Source of the DNA: Pseudomonas fluorescens
GTDB lineage: Bacteria; Pseudomonadota; Gammaproteobacteria; Pseudomonadales; Pseudomonadaceae
Length of the DNA: 64,000 nt
Reading direction: 5' to 3'
NCBI RefSeq assembly: GCF_900215245.1
Contig: NZ_LT907842.1
Span: forward strand, 1,922,001 to 1,986,000
The translations under genes and the position numbers were made by a program. The notes beneath the pieces are model-generated. The model worked only from the letters and a program-made list of their open reading frames with translations, was not told the origin of the DNA and made no database searches. Shown piece by piece: positions 8,840-19,225 of this stretch; position 1 is the first letter of the stretch, and each line of letters begins with the position of its first letter.

Positions 8840-9754
8840 ATGTCATCCGTCACTTCGCAAATTCTGATCGAAGAAAGCAAGAAAATTGGCCAACAGTCCG
8901 CCAGCCAAACCCTCAAGGCAATTGCCCGGGCCTACCCTGGCAAACTGTTCTGCACGCTGTCGCTGGTTGCGCTGGAGAACGCGCTATTGCTGGCCTACCC
9001 GCTGTTTGCTGGGTTCGCGGTGGACTCGATCATCCGTGGCGATGCCGACAGTGCGTTGTTTTACGCCGCCGTGGTCTTGATGTTTTGGGTGGTCGGGGCG
9101 GCGCGACGCGCGTTGGACACCCGCACCTTCACGCGGATCTACGCTGACCTCGCCGTGCCGGTCATCCTCAATCAGCGCCTGCAAAACCACAGCACTTCAA
9201 GGGCGGCGGCGCGGGTGGTATTGGCACGGGATTTTGTCGACTTCTTCGAAAAACACGTGCCGATCATCGCGACGGCGCTGGTCTCCATCGTCGGTGCGGC
9301 GGTGATGTTGGTGGTGATCGAGCCGTGGATCGGCCTGGCGTGCCTGGGCGCACTGCTGTTGTGCACCACTTTGCTGCCACGCTTCGCCCGACGCAATCAG
9401 CAGCTGCATGAGCGCTTGAATGACCGCCTGGAGAAGGAAATCGGTTTGGTGGAAAAGGTCGGCGTGCAAACCTTGCAGCGCCACTATCACGTGCTGTCGC
9501 GCCTGCGGATCTGGCTGTCAGACCGCGAGGCGGCCGCGTTCCTGTTTATCGGTACGCTCGCCGCCCTGCTGTTTGTCGTCGCGATCAGCCAGTTGGCCCT
9601 GTCGCCTGCGGTCAAAGCTGGCCACGTGTACGCGGTCATGACTTACCTGTGGACCTTCGTCAGTAGCCTGGACGAGGCACCAGGGATGGTCGATCAGCTC
9701 GCGCGCCTCAAGGATATCGGCAAGCGTGTGGACCCGGGCCTCGGCGACCGCTAG
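8840..9754 (+). CDS. ABC transporter six-transmembrane domain protein without ATPase domain
   Basis: A 304-residue inner-membrane protein matching only the exporter-type membrane domain of ABC transporters. Membrane segments are seen near residues 38-60, 75-95, 155-180 and 185-205, then 255-275 and 285-300; an intracellular arginine-rich loop with FARRNQQLHERLNDRLEKE lies between them. No Walker A or B motif is present and the gene stops where a fused ATPase domain would begin. No separate ATPase gene is next to it: the neighbours are tetR (divergent) and a chemoreceptor (convergent, three-base gap). Likely controlled by the divergent TetR. The ATPase partner, if any, must be elsewhere. Start chosen after the operators. 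Confidence 0.82.
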   Translation: MSSVTSQILIEESKKIGQQSASQTLKAIARAYPGKLFCTLSLVALENALLLAYPLFAGFAVDSIIRGDADSALFYAAVVLMFWVVGAARRALDTRTFTRIYADLAVPVILNQRLQNHSTSRAAARVVLARDFVDFFEKHVPIIATALVSIVGAAVMLVVIEPWIGLACLGALLLCTTLLPRFARRNQQLHERLNDRLEKEIGLVEKVGVQTLQRHYHVLSRLRIWLSDREAAAFLFIGTLAALLFVVAISQLALSPAVKAGHVYAVMTYLWTFVSSLDEAPGMVDQLARLKDIGKRVDPGLGDR

Positions 9755-9757
9755 GCC

Positions 9758-11734
9758 TCAACGAAACCGATCCACCTCGTGCCGCAAGCCGGCCGCCAGG
9801 GTTTCCAGTTCCTTGGCGGTAATGGCCAGGTTCGACACCACTTCACGCTGCTCGCTGTTGGCCAGCGCAATGCTTTGCAGGTTGCTGCTGAGCACATTTG
9901 CCGTGCTGCTCTGCTCCTGGGTCGCGGTGGTGATCGCGGCAAACTGCTGGCCCGCCGAGCGGCTTTGCTCGTCGATCCGCGCCAGGGCCGACGCCACGTC
10001 AGCATTGCGCGACAAGCCTTCCTGCATCAATACGTTGCCGTGCTCCATGGTGCTGATGGCGTTGCCGGTTTCTTGCTGGATGCTTTGGATCATCCCGGAG
10101 ATTTCGTCGGTGGCCTGACGCGTGCGCGAAGCGAGGTTACGCACCTCGTCGGCAACCACGGCAAAACCTCGACCTTGCTCACCGGCACGCGCGGCTTCGA
10201 TGGCGGCGTTGAGCGCCAGCAAGTTGGTTTGCTCGGCGATCGAGGTGATGACGCCGACGATCCCGCCAATTTCCTGGGAACGCTGGCCGAGGGTATTGAT
10301 GACCGTGGCCGTGCTGTTCAGCGCCTCAGCGATATGCTCCAAAGACGACGACGCCTCCTGCATCGAGGTGCGGCCGATACGCGTCTGCTGGGCGTTTTCC
10401 TGAGCCAGTCGCTCGGTGTTGCCCATGTTGTCGGCGATGTTCAGCGAAGTCGCGCTGAACTCCTCCACTGCGCCGGCCATGCTGGTGATTTCGCCGGACT
10501 GCTGCTCCATGCCTTCGTAGGCACCGCCAGACAACCCAGACAACGCCTGGGCTCGGCTGTTGACCTCTTCGGACGCCTTGCGGATATGCGAAACCATGGT
10601 CGACAGCGCTTCGCCCATCTGGTTGAAGCTGCGGGCCAGTTGGCCGATTTCGTCATGGCTGGACACATTGAGGCGCGCACTCAAATCACCCGCGCCAAGG
10701 GCTTCGGCCTGGCGCACCAGGTCGCTCAGGGGCTGCAACTTACTGCGCAGCAGCCAGACCGCAGCGCCCACAGCGAGCAACATGGCCAGCACACTGCCAA
10801 TGACCAGGCGAATCCCCACCGCCCAGGTCACCGCGCGAATTTCTGACTTCGGCATACTTGCCACCACCGCCCACGGGCCGCCGTCGAACGGCACCGAGAC
10901 GCTGTAGAAATCTTCGTTTTTGTCACTCCAGAAGAGACCTTTACCGGGCGTCTTGGCCAGGTCGAGCATCACCGGGATTGCCTGGTCCAGCGCCTGCACA
11001 CCTGCGGGTGGCACCAGCCAGTGCTTCTGTTCATCCAACAGGGCCAGGGAGCCTGTCTGGCCGATCCGGAAGCGCTTAAGGTTGTCGAACTGGGCCTTCT
11101 GGGCGTCGGTGTAGTCGAAGCCGACGAACAGCACGGCGATCACTTTGCCGGCCGCATCCCGCACCGGCGTGTACTGGGTCATGTAGGAGCGGTCGAACAA
11201 CACCGCCCGGCCGACATAACTCTGCCCGGCCAGCAGGCGCTGATAGGCCGGATGCTGGTGGTCCAGGGCCGTACCGATGGCGCGGCTGCCATCCTGTTTG
11301 GTCAGGGATGTGCTGATACGGATAAAGTCTTCGCCGCTGCGCACAAATACCGTGGCCACGCCGCCGGACGTGTCCTTGAATTCGTCGACCTCGCCGAAAT
11401 CGTTGTTCAACAGGTCGCTGCCCAGGAACAGGCTCGGGGTTTGTACGCCGGCCACGGCTACCGGCTGCTCGCCACGCACACTCAACCCGGCGCCGAAGCG
11501 CTTTTCAAACAGCCCGCTCAAACGCTGGGTACTCTCGCGCAAGGTGCTGTGGAAGGTGTTGAGCTGGTCGGCGAGCAAGCGCGCCTCGCTGGCCAGGTGT
11601 TCCTCGCGCGTTTCAAGGTTGGCGGAATCGAGGGAACGCAAGGCGAAAACAGTGCTGCCGCTGATGACGACAGCCAAGATTACGGCCAAGGCGAGGCCTA
11701 ACTGGGAGGCAATCCGAGCGCGAGGTTGAGACAT
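9758..11734 (-). CDS. Methyl-accepting chemotaxis protein with periplasmic Cache sensor
   Basis: A 658-residue transmembrane chemoreceptor. A first membrane segment lies at about residues 10-31, then a large periplasmic ligand domain (about 32-300) of the Cache3-Cache2 fusion type, with the pattern [19 protein letters not shown] and a second part around [12 protein letters not shown]; a second membrane segment lies at about 303-328, followed by HAMP (about 330-380) and the signalling domain to the end. The hairpin tip [20 protein letters not shown] is fully conserved, so it should couple to CheA and CheW. There is no terminal pentapeptide for CheR. The ligand cannot be read from sequence. The ribosome binding site lies in a hairpin. 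Confidence 0.94.
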   Translation of the reverse strand: MSQPRARIASQLGLALAVILAVVISGSTVFALRSLDSANLETREEHLASEARLLADQLNTFHSTLRESTQRLSGLFEKRFGAGLSVRGEQPVAVAGVQTPSLFLGSDLLNNDFGEVDEFKDTSGGVATVFVRSGEDFIRISTSLTKQDGSRAIGTALDHQHPAYQRLLAGQSYVGRAVLFDRSYMTQYTPVRDAAGKVIAVLFVGFDYTDAQKAQFDNLKRFRIGQTGSLALLDEQKHWLVPPAGVQALDQAIPVMLDLAKTPGKGLFWSDKNEDFYSVSVPFDGGPWAVVASMPKSEIRAVTWAVGIRLVIGSVLAMLLAVGAAVWLLRSKLQPLSDLVRQAEALGAGDLSARLNVSSHDEIGQLARSFNQMGEALSTMVSHIRKASEEVNSRAQALSGLSGGAYEGMEQQSGEITSMAGAVEEFSATSLNIADNMGNTERLAQENAQQTRIGRTSMQEASSSLEHIAEALNSTATVINTLGQRSQEIGGIVGVITSIAEQTNLLALNAAIEAARAGEQGRGFAVVADEVRNLASRTRQATDEISGMIQSIQQETGNAISTMEHGNVLMQEGLSRNADVASALARIDEQSRSAGQQFAAITTATQEQSSTANVLSSNLQSIALANSEQREVVSNLAITAKELETLAAGLRHEVDRFR

Positions 11735-11740
11735 GACAGC

Positions 11741-11758
11741 TCCTGGCCGAGGCCAGGA
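11741..11758 (-). promoter_or_regulatory. Hairpin covering the chemoreceptor ribosome binding site
   Basis: TCCTGGCC and GGCCAGGA form a perfect inverted repeat. In the mRNA of the chemoreceptor (minus strand) the 3' arm GGCCAGGA is followed by GCTGTC and the ATG at 11734, so most of the Shine-Dalgarno AGGAG is inside the stem. Seven base pairs can form around a CUCG-like loop. Confidence 0.55.
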
Positions 11759-11912
11759 TCATCCTGATCTCATAGCGCTGCTCGGCAAATTATCTAGTGG
11801 GGAAACGTTGGTGCACGAAGGTTCCAACACCCCTACTTCGGCGGGCACGGGCAATACTTGAGCGCTTCACAGGGGGATCGCGCAAACGATTGTACGCACG
11901 GTGGGTAGCGCT

Positions 11913-12833
11913 TCAGTCCAGACGTTCCACCTGGGGCAACGCCATGGCGTTGACTTCCCCTTGGAGGAACTCCGCCAAACGGCGCAGACGCTCACCACCG
12001 GGACGGGTTTTCGGCCACACCAGGTAGTAATTCTCCCCACTGGCCACGGCGGTCGGCCACGGCAGGCTCAATCGCCCTTGGGCGACGTCTTCGGCCACCA
12101 TCAGTAGATCGCCCATGGACACCCCGTAGCCTCGCGCCGCTGCAATCATGCCCAGTTCAAGCGTGTCGAATACCTGCCCACCCTTGAGCGACACCTGGGA
12201 CGACAGCCCCATGCGCTCCAGCCAGTTGCGCCAGTCGCGGCGGTCGGGCGTAGGGTGCAGCAACTCCGCACACGCCAAACGATGAACATCCCATGGCCCA
12301 TCGGTCAGCAGGTTGGGGGCGCCCACCGGGATCAGCAATTCAGGGAACAGGTAACAGGCCTCCCAGTCCGCCGGGAAATGCCCGTAGCTCAACAGGACTG
12401 CGCAATCGAACGGCTCCTGGTTGAAGTCCACTTCATCCACGCTCATCCACGCACTCGTGAGTTGCACTTCATTGCCGGGCTGCAACGCGCGAAAGCGGCT
12501 GAGCCGCGCCAGCAGCCAGCGCATGGTCAAGGTGGACGGCGCTTTCATGCGCAGGATGTCGTCTTCGGCATTCAGGGTGTGGCAGGCCCGCTCCAACGCA
12601 GCGAACCCCTCACGTACACCGGGCAGCAGCAGGCGCGCTGCTTCGGTGAGTTGCAGGTTCCGGCCGCTGCGCTGGAACAGGCGGCAGGCGAAATGCTCTT
12701 CGAGCGTACGGATATGTCGGCTGACCGCACTTTGCGTGATCGACAGTTCCAGCGCCGCACGGGTGAACGAGTTATGCCGGGAGGCGGCTTCAAAGGCCCG
12801 CAGGGCATAAAGCGGAGGAAGGCGACGAGACAT
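11913..12833 (-). CDS. LysR family transcriptional regulator
   Basis: A 306-residue LysR-type regulator. Start at 12833 (MSRRLPPLYALRAFEAASRH) fits the family N-terminus; the frame is open 15 codons further upstream without similarity. The helix-turn-helix covers about residues 5-62 with SFTRAALELSITQSAVSRHI. The effector domain follows and resembles the GcvA-like subgroup (short DNA-binding start with LPPLYALRAFEAA). It is divergent from a MATE efflux gene across 152 bases, the usual arrangement for a regulator of its neighbour, though the target is inference. GGAGGAAGG lies too far inside the gene to be its binding site; no strong Shine-Dalgarno is seen. Confidence 0.92.
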   Translation of the reverse strand: MSRRLPPLYALRAFEAASRHNSFTRAALELSITQSAVSRHIRTLEEHFACRLFQRSGRNLQLTEAARLLLPGVREGFAALERACHTLNAEDDILRMKAPSTLTMRWLLARLSRFRALQPGNEVQLTSAWMSVDEVDFNQEPFDCAVLLSYGHFPADWEACYLFPELLIPVGAPNLLTDGPWDVHRLACAELLHPTPDRRDWRNWLERMGLSSQVSLKGGQVFDTLELGMIAAARGYGVSMGDLLMVAEDVAQGRLSLPWPTAVASGENYYLVWPKTRPGGERLRRLAEFLQGEVNAMALPQVERLD

Positions 12834-12985
12834 TGGGAAAGCTCCGACAGCGCAATATTGAAACCCTACCAGAATCACTCAGGCATGAGTTTTAATCATG
12901 CAAACGATCGCATTTATCGTTTTGTGCAATGTGCTCAAAGCGCCGAGAATCAACCCTTCCTCAACCCTCCGACTTTTTGAGCGTG

Positions 12986-14389
12986 ATGATCATGCAGCAT
13001 CCGGTACGTACCGAACTCTGGGCCATTCTGCGGCTGTCGGGGCCGTTGATTGCCTCACAGTTGGCACACATGCTGATGGTGCTGACCGACACCCTGATGA
13101 TGGCCCGCCTCAGCCCCGAAGCCTTGGCCGGTGGCGGCCTCGGCGCCGCAAGCTATTCGTTTGTGGCGATTTTTTGCATCGGCGTAATTGCCGCAGTCGG
13201 CACCCTTGTCGCCATTCGTCATGGTGCGGGCGACATCGAAGGCGCTACTCGCCTGACCCAGGCCGGGCTCTGGCTCGCGTGGCTGATGGCCCTGGTGGCC
13301 GGCTTACTGCTGTGGAACCTCAAGCCCGTATTGCTGATGTTTGGCCAGACCGAAACCAACGTGCACGCAGCGGGGCAATTCCTGACCATCCTGCCGTTCG
13401 CCCTGCCCGGCTACCTGAGCTTCATGGCCTTGCGTGGTTTCACCAGCGCCATCGGCAAGGCTACCCCGGTGATGGTGATCAGCCTGTGCGGTACGGTGCT
13501 TAACTATTTCCTCAACCACGCGCTGATAGAGGGCATGTTCGGCCTGCCCAAGCTGGGCTTGATGGGCATCGGTTTGGTCACGGCCATCGTCGCCAACAGC
13601 ATGGCCTTGGCGTTGATGTGGTACATCCGCAGCAACCGGACCTACGCGGCCTACCCGCTCGGCACCGGTCTGCTGCGCCTCAACACCCAGTACTTGCGCG
13701 AGCTGTGGCGCCTGGGCCTGCCGATTGGCGGCACCTATGCGGTGGAAGTCGGGCTGTTTGCCTTCGCGGCGCTGTGCATGGGCACCATGGGCAGTACGCA
13801 ACTGGCGGCGCACCAGATTGCCCTGCAAATTGTCTCGGTGGCGTTCATGGTGCCGGCGGGAATGTCGTACGCGATCACCATGCGTATCGGCCAGCATTAC
13901 GGCGCCGGCCAGTTGCTGCGCGCACGCATGGCCGGGAGGGTTGGCATCGGGTTTGGCGCGGCAGTGATGTTGGGATTTGCGGCGGTGCTGTGGCTGTTTT
14001 CCGATCCGCTTATCGGGCTATTCCTCGACCATAACGACCCGGCCTTCCACGACGTGATCGTCCTGGCCGTCAGCCTGCTGGCGGTAGCGGCCTGGTTTGA
14101 ATTGTTCGACGGCGTGCAGACCATCGCGATGGGCTGCATTCGTGGGCTGAAAGACGCCAAGACCACCTTCCTGGTGGGCTTGGGCTGCTATTGGCTGATC
14201 GGCGCTCCATCGGCATGGCTGATGGCGTTCACCCTCGGCTGGGGGCCGACTGGCGTGTGGTGGGGCCTGGCGCTGGGCCTGGCCTGCGCGGCCATCAGCC
14301 TGACCTGGGCGTTTGAAGCGAAAATGGAAAGGATGATTCGCCGCGAGCCTGAAGCACACCCTGGCTTTCATACCGCACAGGCAGAGTAA
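12986..14389 (+). CDS. MATE family multidrug efflux transporter
   Basis: An inner-membrane cation-coupled exporter with twelve predicted membrane segments, 467 residues from the ATG at 12986 (an ATG two codons later is also possible; an upstream start at 12929 gives an unlikely hydrophilic extension). Family hallmarks are LRLSGPLIASQLAHMLMVLTDTLMMARL in the first two helices, in which the Asp is conserved, the second-half copy LGLPIGGTYAVEVGLFAFAA and FMVPAGMSYAITMRIGQHYG. NorM/PmpM-type proteins of Pseudomonas export cationic dyes and quinolones; the substrates here are unknown. It is divergent from the LysR gene and converges on the GGDEF/EAL gene, with a REPIN between the stops. Confidence 0.92.
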   Translation: MIMQHPVRTELWAILRLSGPLIASQLAHMLMVLTDTLMMARLSPEALAGGGLGAASYSFVAIFCIGVIAAVGTLVAIRHGAGDIEGATRLTQAGLWLAWLMALVAGLLLWNLKPVLLMFGQTETNVHAAGQFLTILPFALPGYLSFMALRGFTSAIGKATPVMVISLCGTVLNYFLNHALIEGMFGLPKLGLMGIGLVTAIVANSMALALMWYIRSNRTYAAYPLGTGLLRLNTQYLRELWRLGLPIGGTYAVEVGLFAFAALCMGTMGSTQLAAHQIALQIVSVAFMVPAGMSYAITMRIGQHYGAGQLLRARMAGRVGIGFGAAVMLGFAAVLWLFSDPLIGLFLDHNDPAFHDVIVLAVSLLAVAAWFELFDGVQTIAMGCIRGLKDAKTTFLVGLGCYWLIGAPSAWLMAFTLGWGPTGVWWGLALGLACAAISLTWAFEAKMERMIRREPEAHPGFHTAQAE

Positions 14390-14409
14390 GGGTCTTACTC
14401 AATCAACAG

Positions 14410-14497
14410 GTGAGAGCGGGCTTGCTCGCGAATGCGGTGGAACAGTCGATAGCGTCGGTGACTGATACACCATATTCGCGAGCAAGCCCGCTCGCAC
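14410..14497. repeat. REPIN: inverted pair of REP units
   Basis: GTGAGAGCGGGCTTGCTCGCGAA on the left and TTCGCGAGCAAGCCCGCTCGCAC on the right face each other across a spacer of about 40 bases. The same arms occur at 19116, 50661 and 53986. It lies between convergent genes. Confidence 0.88.
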
Positions 14498-14518
14498 ATT
14501 TTTGAGGCGGTTCGCAAC

Positions 14519-16183
14519 TCAGCCCAACAGCGCCTGCTGGTCTTTGCCAAGCGTCAGGTATTCGACCAACTCCGGCAACGGTAACGGCTTGCTGATCAAA
14601 TAACCCTGGGCCTGGTCGCAACCAAACAACCTCAACAGCGCAAGTTGCTCGGGTGTTTCCACACCTTCGGCCACCACTTCCAGGTTGAGGTTGTGGGCCA
14701 GGTTGATCATGGCGTGCACCAGCTTGCGATTTTCTTCACGCTCTTCCATGCCGCCGACAAAACTCTTATCGATCTTCAACAAGGCAATCGGCAGGCTGTT
14801 GAGGTGCACGAACGACGAAAAGCCGGTGCCGAAGTCATCCAGCGAAAACCTCACGCCAAGGCGGCCGAGGGCATCCATGGTCTGCTTGACCAGATCACTG
14901 CGGCGCATCACGGCGGTTTCGGTGAGTTCAAACTCCAGCCACTGCGCTTCCACACCCCGCTCGGCAATCAACCGGCTGAGGGTCGAGAGCAATTGGCTGT
15001 CCTGGAATTGGCGAAATGACAGGTTGACCGCCATGTGCAGCGGCGGCAGGCCGCGCTCGCGCAGGTCTTGCATGTCGCGCAGGGCCCGGGAGATGACCCA
15101 GTAACCCAGCGGTACGATCAGACCGCTCTGTTCAGCCAAGGGCACAAACTCACTGGGCGGCAACAGGCCTCGTTCGCCGTGGCGCCAGCGCACCAGCGCT
15201 TCAAGGCCGACGATGTGCCCGTCGTCCAGATCCAGGCGCGGCTGGTAGTGCAGTTCCAGTTCGTCACGGCGCAATGCGCGGCGCAGTTCACTTTCCAGGT
15301 CGGCCAGGCTGCGTGCGTTGCGGTTGATGCGTTCGTTGAAGATGTGAAAGGTGCAGCCTTGTGTGCTTTTGGCTTGCTGCATGGCGATGTGCGCGTGCCA
15401 CATCAACGGGTCGGCACCGGCGCGCGCGCGAGCATGTGCCACGCCCAGGCTGCAACCGATCAAGAGGCTTTCGCCGTCTACCCAGTAGGGTTCGGCCATC
15501 GCTTCGATAATGCGTTCAGCCATCCATTCGGCGCGCTGAGGCGCGCGGCGGGTATCAATCAGCAAGGCGAATTCGTCACTGCCCAGGCGCGCCAGTTGGT
15601 CACCGGCTTCGAGTTGGCTCTTGAGCCGCGAAACCACCTGCAGGATCAACCGGTCGCCCGCCTGGTGGCCCAACGCGTCGTTGGCGTGACGGAAGTTGTC
15701 GAGGTCGAGGTGGCCAAGGGCCAAACCGCGGCCTTCGTTCTCAACCAATCGCGCCGCCAGCAAGGTCTGGAAACCCTGCCGATTGGCGATGCCGGTGAGC
15801 GGATCCTGCTCGGCCAGGCGTTGCAAGGTGTTTTCCAGCGCGCCCCGCTCACGCACGTGGCGCAAGCAGCGGCGCAATGTATCGGCATCCAGAACACTCC
15901 GGATCAGCCAATCGCTGACACCCAGCGGCGCAACCAGTGGCTCCTGCTCCAGCAGCAACACGCACGGCAAGTTGCAGCGGCCAGGACCGGGTTGCAAATG
16001 TGGCGTGGTCAACAGCACGGCGGTGTGGTCGTCATCGAATAGACGGCTCACCGAGTCCCAGTTGGGCGCACTGATCAGCACAGCCCCTTCGCCCATCGGC
16101 GCCAGGCACTCGCGCAACAACGCTGCCCACGCTGGCTCATCGGCCAGTAGCAGCAAACGCAAGGGTTCGACAGGCGTAGACAA
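14519..16183 (-). CDS. proE: GGDEF/EAL protein, c-di-GMP phosphodiesterase (ProE-like)
   Basis: A 554-residue protein. Residues 1-115 look like a degenerate receiver-type domain; a GGDEF domain follows (about 130-290) whose signature reads GSDEF, so cyclase activity is doubtful; the EAL domain covers about 305-550. The EAL catalytic set is intact: LEALVRW, AVNLSFRQFQ, LTET, SLDDFGTGFS, KIDKSF, AEGVET and the final QGY. It should therefore degrade c-di-GMP. By gene order next to rep it matches PA5295 (ProE) of P. aeruginosa, reported as a phosphodiesterase affecting exopolysaccharide. The start is a TTG at 16183 with AGGGAG placed five bases upstream, a good binding site. Divergent from rep. 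Confidence 0.87.
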   Translation of the reverse strand: MSTPVEPLRLLLLADEPAWAALLRECLAPMGEGAVLISAPNWDSVSRLFDDDHTAVLLTTPHLQPGPGRCNLPCVLLLEQEPLVAPLGVSDWLIRSVLDADTLRRCLRHVRERGALENTLQRLAEQDPLTGIANRQGFQTLLAARLVENEGRGLALGHLDLDNFRHANDALGHQAGDRLILQVVSRLKSQLEAGDQLARLGSDEFALLIDTRRAPQRAEWMAERIIEAMAEPYWVDGESLLIGCSLGVAHARARAGADPLMWHAHIAMQQAKSTQGCTFHIFNERINRNARSLADLESELRRALRRDELELHYQPRLDLDDGHIVGLEALVRWRHGERGLLPPSEFVPLAEQSGLIVPLGYWVISRALRDMQDLRERGLPPLHMAVNLSFRQFQDSQLLSTLSRLIAERGVEAQWLEFELTETAVMRRSDLVKQTMDALGRLGVRFSLDDFGTGFSSFVHLNSLPIALLKIDKSFVGGMEEREENRKLVHAMINLAHNLNLEVVAEGVETPEQLALLRLFGCDQAQGYLISKPLPLPELVEYLTLGKDQQALLG

Positions 16184-16405
16184 GCTAGCTCCCTAGACTC
16201 TGCAAAAGTGTGTTGGCGGCGGGCATTATGACGCGCTGCCTGATAATCACCAATGATAAGGGTTATCAAATGCGCCGACTGTAAGGTTAAGTCGTAACCT
16301 TAGCCGTAAAAGCCTCCACATCCTGCGGCAAAGTATCAAAACCGGCAAATTTAGATCGAGTGGTACGTCACACTGTCGTTCTGTCAGAGCAGAATCCTGC
16401 GAGCC

Positions 16406-16414
16406 TGTTAAAAT
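16406..16414 (+). promoter_or_regulatory. Extended -10 promoter candidate of rep
   Basis: TGTTAAAAT reads as TG-N-TAAAAT, an extended -10 element 37 bases before the rep ATG. No good -35 lies at the usual distance. Confidence 0.4.
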
Positions 16415-16450
16415 GCCCGCCCTTTTGAACAACGACTCCCTGAATTCTGT

Positions 16451-18460
16451 ATGTCCCGACTCAACCCCCGGCAGCAAGAAGCCGTGAACTACGTCGGCGG
16501 CCCTCTATTGGTGCTCGCCGGTGCTGGCTCCGGCAAGACCAGCGTGATCACCCGCAAGATCGCGCACCTGATCCAGAACTGCGGCATCCGTGCCCAGTAC
16601 ATCGTCGCCATGACCTTTACCAACAAGGCCGCGCGCGAAATGAAAGAACGTGTCGGCACGCTGCTCAAGGGCGGCGAAGGCCGCGGCCTCACGGTGTGCA
16701 CCTTCCACAACCTGGGGCTGAACATCATCCGCAAGGAGCATGCGCGGCTGGGCTACAAGCCAGGTTTCTCGATCTTCGACGAAACCGATGTGAAGTCGCT
16801 GATGACCGACATCATGCAAAAGGAATACGCAGGCGACGACGGCGTGGATGAGATCAAGAACATGATCGGCGCCTGGAAAAACGACCTGATCCTGCCGCCC
16901 CAGGCCCTGGAAAACGCGCGCAACCCCAAGGAACAGACCGCCGCCATCGTCTACACCCACTACCAGCGCACGCTCAAGGCGTTCAACGCGGTGGACTTCG
17001 ACGACCTGATCCTGCTGCCGGTGAAGCTGTTCGAGGAACACGCCGACATCCTCGAAAAGTGGCAGAACAAAGTCCGCTACCTGCTGGTGGACGAATACCA
17101 GGACACCAACGCCAGCCAGTACCTGCTGGTGAAAATGCTGATCGGCACGCGCAACCAATTCACCGTGGTCGGCGACGATGACCAGTCGATCTATGCCTGG
17201 CGCGGCGCGCGGCCAGAAAACCTGATGTTGCTCAAGGACGACTACCCGTCCCTGAAAGTGGTGATGCTGGAGCAGAACTATCGCTCTACCAGCCGTATTC
17301 TGCGTTGCGCCAACGTACTCATCTCCAACAACCCCCACGAGTTTGAAAAACAGCTGTGGAGCGAGATGGGCCATGGCGACGAAATTCGCGTGATCCGTTG
17401 CCGTAACGAAGACGCCGAAGCCGAGCGCGTCGCGGTGGAAATCCTCAGCCTGCACTTGCGCACCGACCGGCCCTACAGCGACTTTGCGATCCTTTATCGC
17501 GGTAACTACCAGGCCAAGCTGATCGAGCTGAAATTGCAGCACCACCAGGTGCCGTATCGCCTGTCGGGCGGCAACAGCTTTTTCGGACGTCAGGAAGTAA
17601 AAGACCTGATGGCCTACTTCCGCTTGATCGTAAACCCGGATGACGACAACGCCTTCCTGCGCGTGATCAACGTGCCGCGCCGGGAAATCGGCTCCACCAC
17701 CCTGGAAAAGCTCGGCAACTACGCCACCGAACGCAAGATCTCGATGTACGCCGCCACCGACGAAATCGGCCTGGGCGAACACCTGGACACGCGTTTCACC
17801 GATCGCCTGTCACGCTTCAAGCGCTTCATGGATAAGGTCCGCGAACAGTGCGCCGGCGAAGACCCGATCAGTGCCCTGCGCAGCATGGTCATGGACATCG
17901 ACTATGAAAATTGGCTGCGCACCAACAGCTCCAGCGACAAGGCCGCGGATTACCGCATGGGCAACGTCTGGTTCCTGATCGAGGCGCTGAAGAACACCCT
18001 GGAAAAAGACGAAGACGGCGAGATGACCGTCGAAGACGCCATCGGCAAACTGGTGTTGCGCGACATGCTCGAACGCCAGCAAGAAGAGGAAGACGGTGCC
18101 GAAGGCGTGCAGATGATGACCTTGCATGCGTCCAAGGGCCTGGAATTCCCCTACGTGTTCATCATGGGCATGGAAGAGGAAATTCTCCCACACCGCTCCA
18201 GCATCGAAGCCGACACTATCGAAGAAGAACGGCGCCTGGCCTACGTGGGCATTACCCGCGCGCGTCAGACCCTGGCCTTTACCTTTGCCGCCAAGCGCAA
18301 GCAGTACGGCGAAATCATTGACTGTGCCCCCAGCCGGTTCCTCGACGAGCTACCGCCGGATGACCTGGCCTGGGAAGGCAATGACGACACCCCGACCGAG
18401 GTGAAGGCCGTTCGCGGCAACACCGCTCTGGCGGATATACGCGCGATGTTAAAGCGCTAA
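16451..18460 (+). CDS. rep: ATP-dependent DNA helicase Rep
   Basis: A 669-residue superfamily 1A 3'-5' helicase that clears proteins from DNA ahead of the replication fork. Motifs: Q-motif LNPRQQEAV at the N-terminus, Walker A GAGSGKTSVI (about 23-32), motif II DEYQDTN (about 216-222), VGDDDQSIYAWRGA, motif IV LEQNYRST, QMMTLHASKGLEF and YVGITRARQ. The length and the short 1B/2B domains fit Rep rather than the longer UvrD. It stands alone on the plus strand, divergent from the GGDEF/EAL gene, and is followed after 58 bases by xpt. Confidence 0.96.
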   Translation: MSRLNPRQQEAVNYVGGPLLVLAGAGSGKTSVITRKIAHLIQNCGIRAQYIVAMTFTNKAAREMKERVGTLLKGGEGRGLTVCTFHNLGLNIIRKEHARLGYKPGFSIFDETDVKSLMTDIMQKEYAGDDGVDEIKNMIGAWKNDLILPPQALENARNPKEQTAAIVYTHYQRTLKAFNAVDFDDLILLPVKLFEEHADILEKWQNKVRYLLVDEYQDTNASQYLLVKMLIGTRNQFTVVGDDDQSIYAWRGARPENLMLLKDDYPSLKVVMLEQNYRSTSRILRCANVLISNNPHEFEKQLWSEMGHGDEIRVIRCRNEDAEAERVAVEILSLHLRTDRPYSDFAILYRGNYQAKLIELKLQHHQVPYRLSGGNSFFGRQEVKDLMAYFRLIVNPDDDNAFLRVINVPRREIGSTTLEKLGNYATERKISMYAATDEIGLGEHLDTRFTDRLSRFKRFMDKVREQCAGEDPISALRSMVMDIDYENWLRTNSSSDKAADYRMGNVWFLIEALKNTLEKDEDGEMTVEDAIGKLVLRDMLERQQEEEDGAEGVQMMTLHASKGLEFPYVFIMGMEEEILPHRSSIEADTIEEERRLAYVGITRARQTLAFTFAAKRKQYGEIIDCAPSRFLDELPPDDLAWEGNDDTPTEVKAVRGNTALADIRAMLKR

Positions 18461-18506
18461 AATCGACTACTTTTTAATCTACTTTCGGCGCACACCGCGC
18501 CATTAG

Positions 18507-19091
<585 letters not shown>

Positions 19092-19115
19092 TCGCTGCCT
19101 GAATGCAGTTAACCC

Positions 19116-19205
19116 TGTGGGAGCGGGCTTGCTCGCGAATGCGCTGTGTCAGTCAATGAATAAGTCGACTGATACACCACTTTCGCGAGCAAGCCCGCTC
19201 CCACA
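19116..19205. repeat. REPIN: inverted pair of REP units
   Basis: TGTGGGAGCGGGCTTGCTCG on the left is answered by CGAGCAAGCCCGCTCCCACA on the right; both arms extend by CGAA / TTCG. The arms match perfectly over 24 bases. It fills most of the space between the convergent xpt and acyl-CoA hydrolase family genes. Confidence 0.92.
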
Positions 19206-19225
19206 TTTGGTTTTGCGTTGGGCTG

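Noticed and set aside
16505..17782. Open frame of 425 codons on the minus strand
   Set aside because: Antisense to rep; no recognisable domain.
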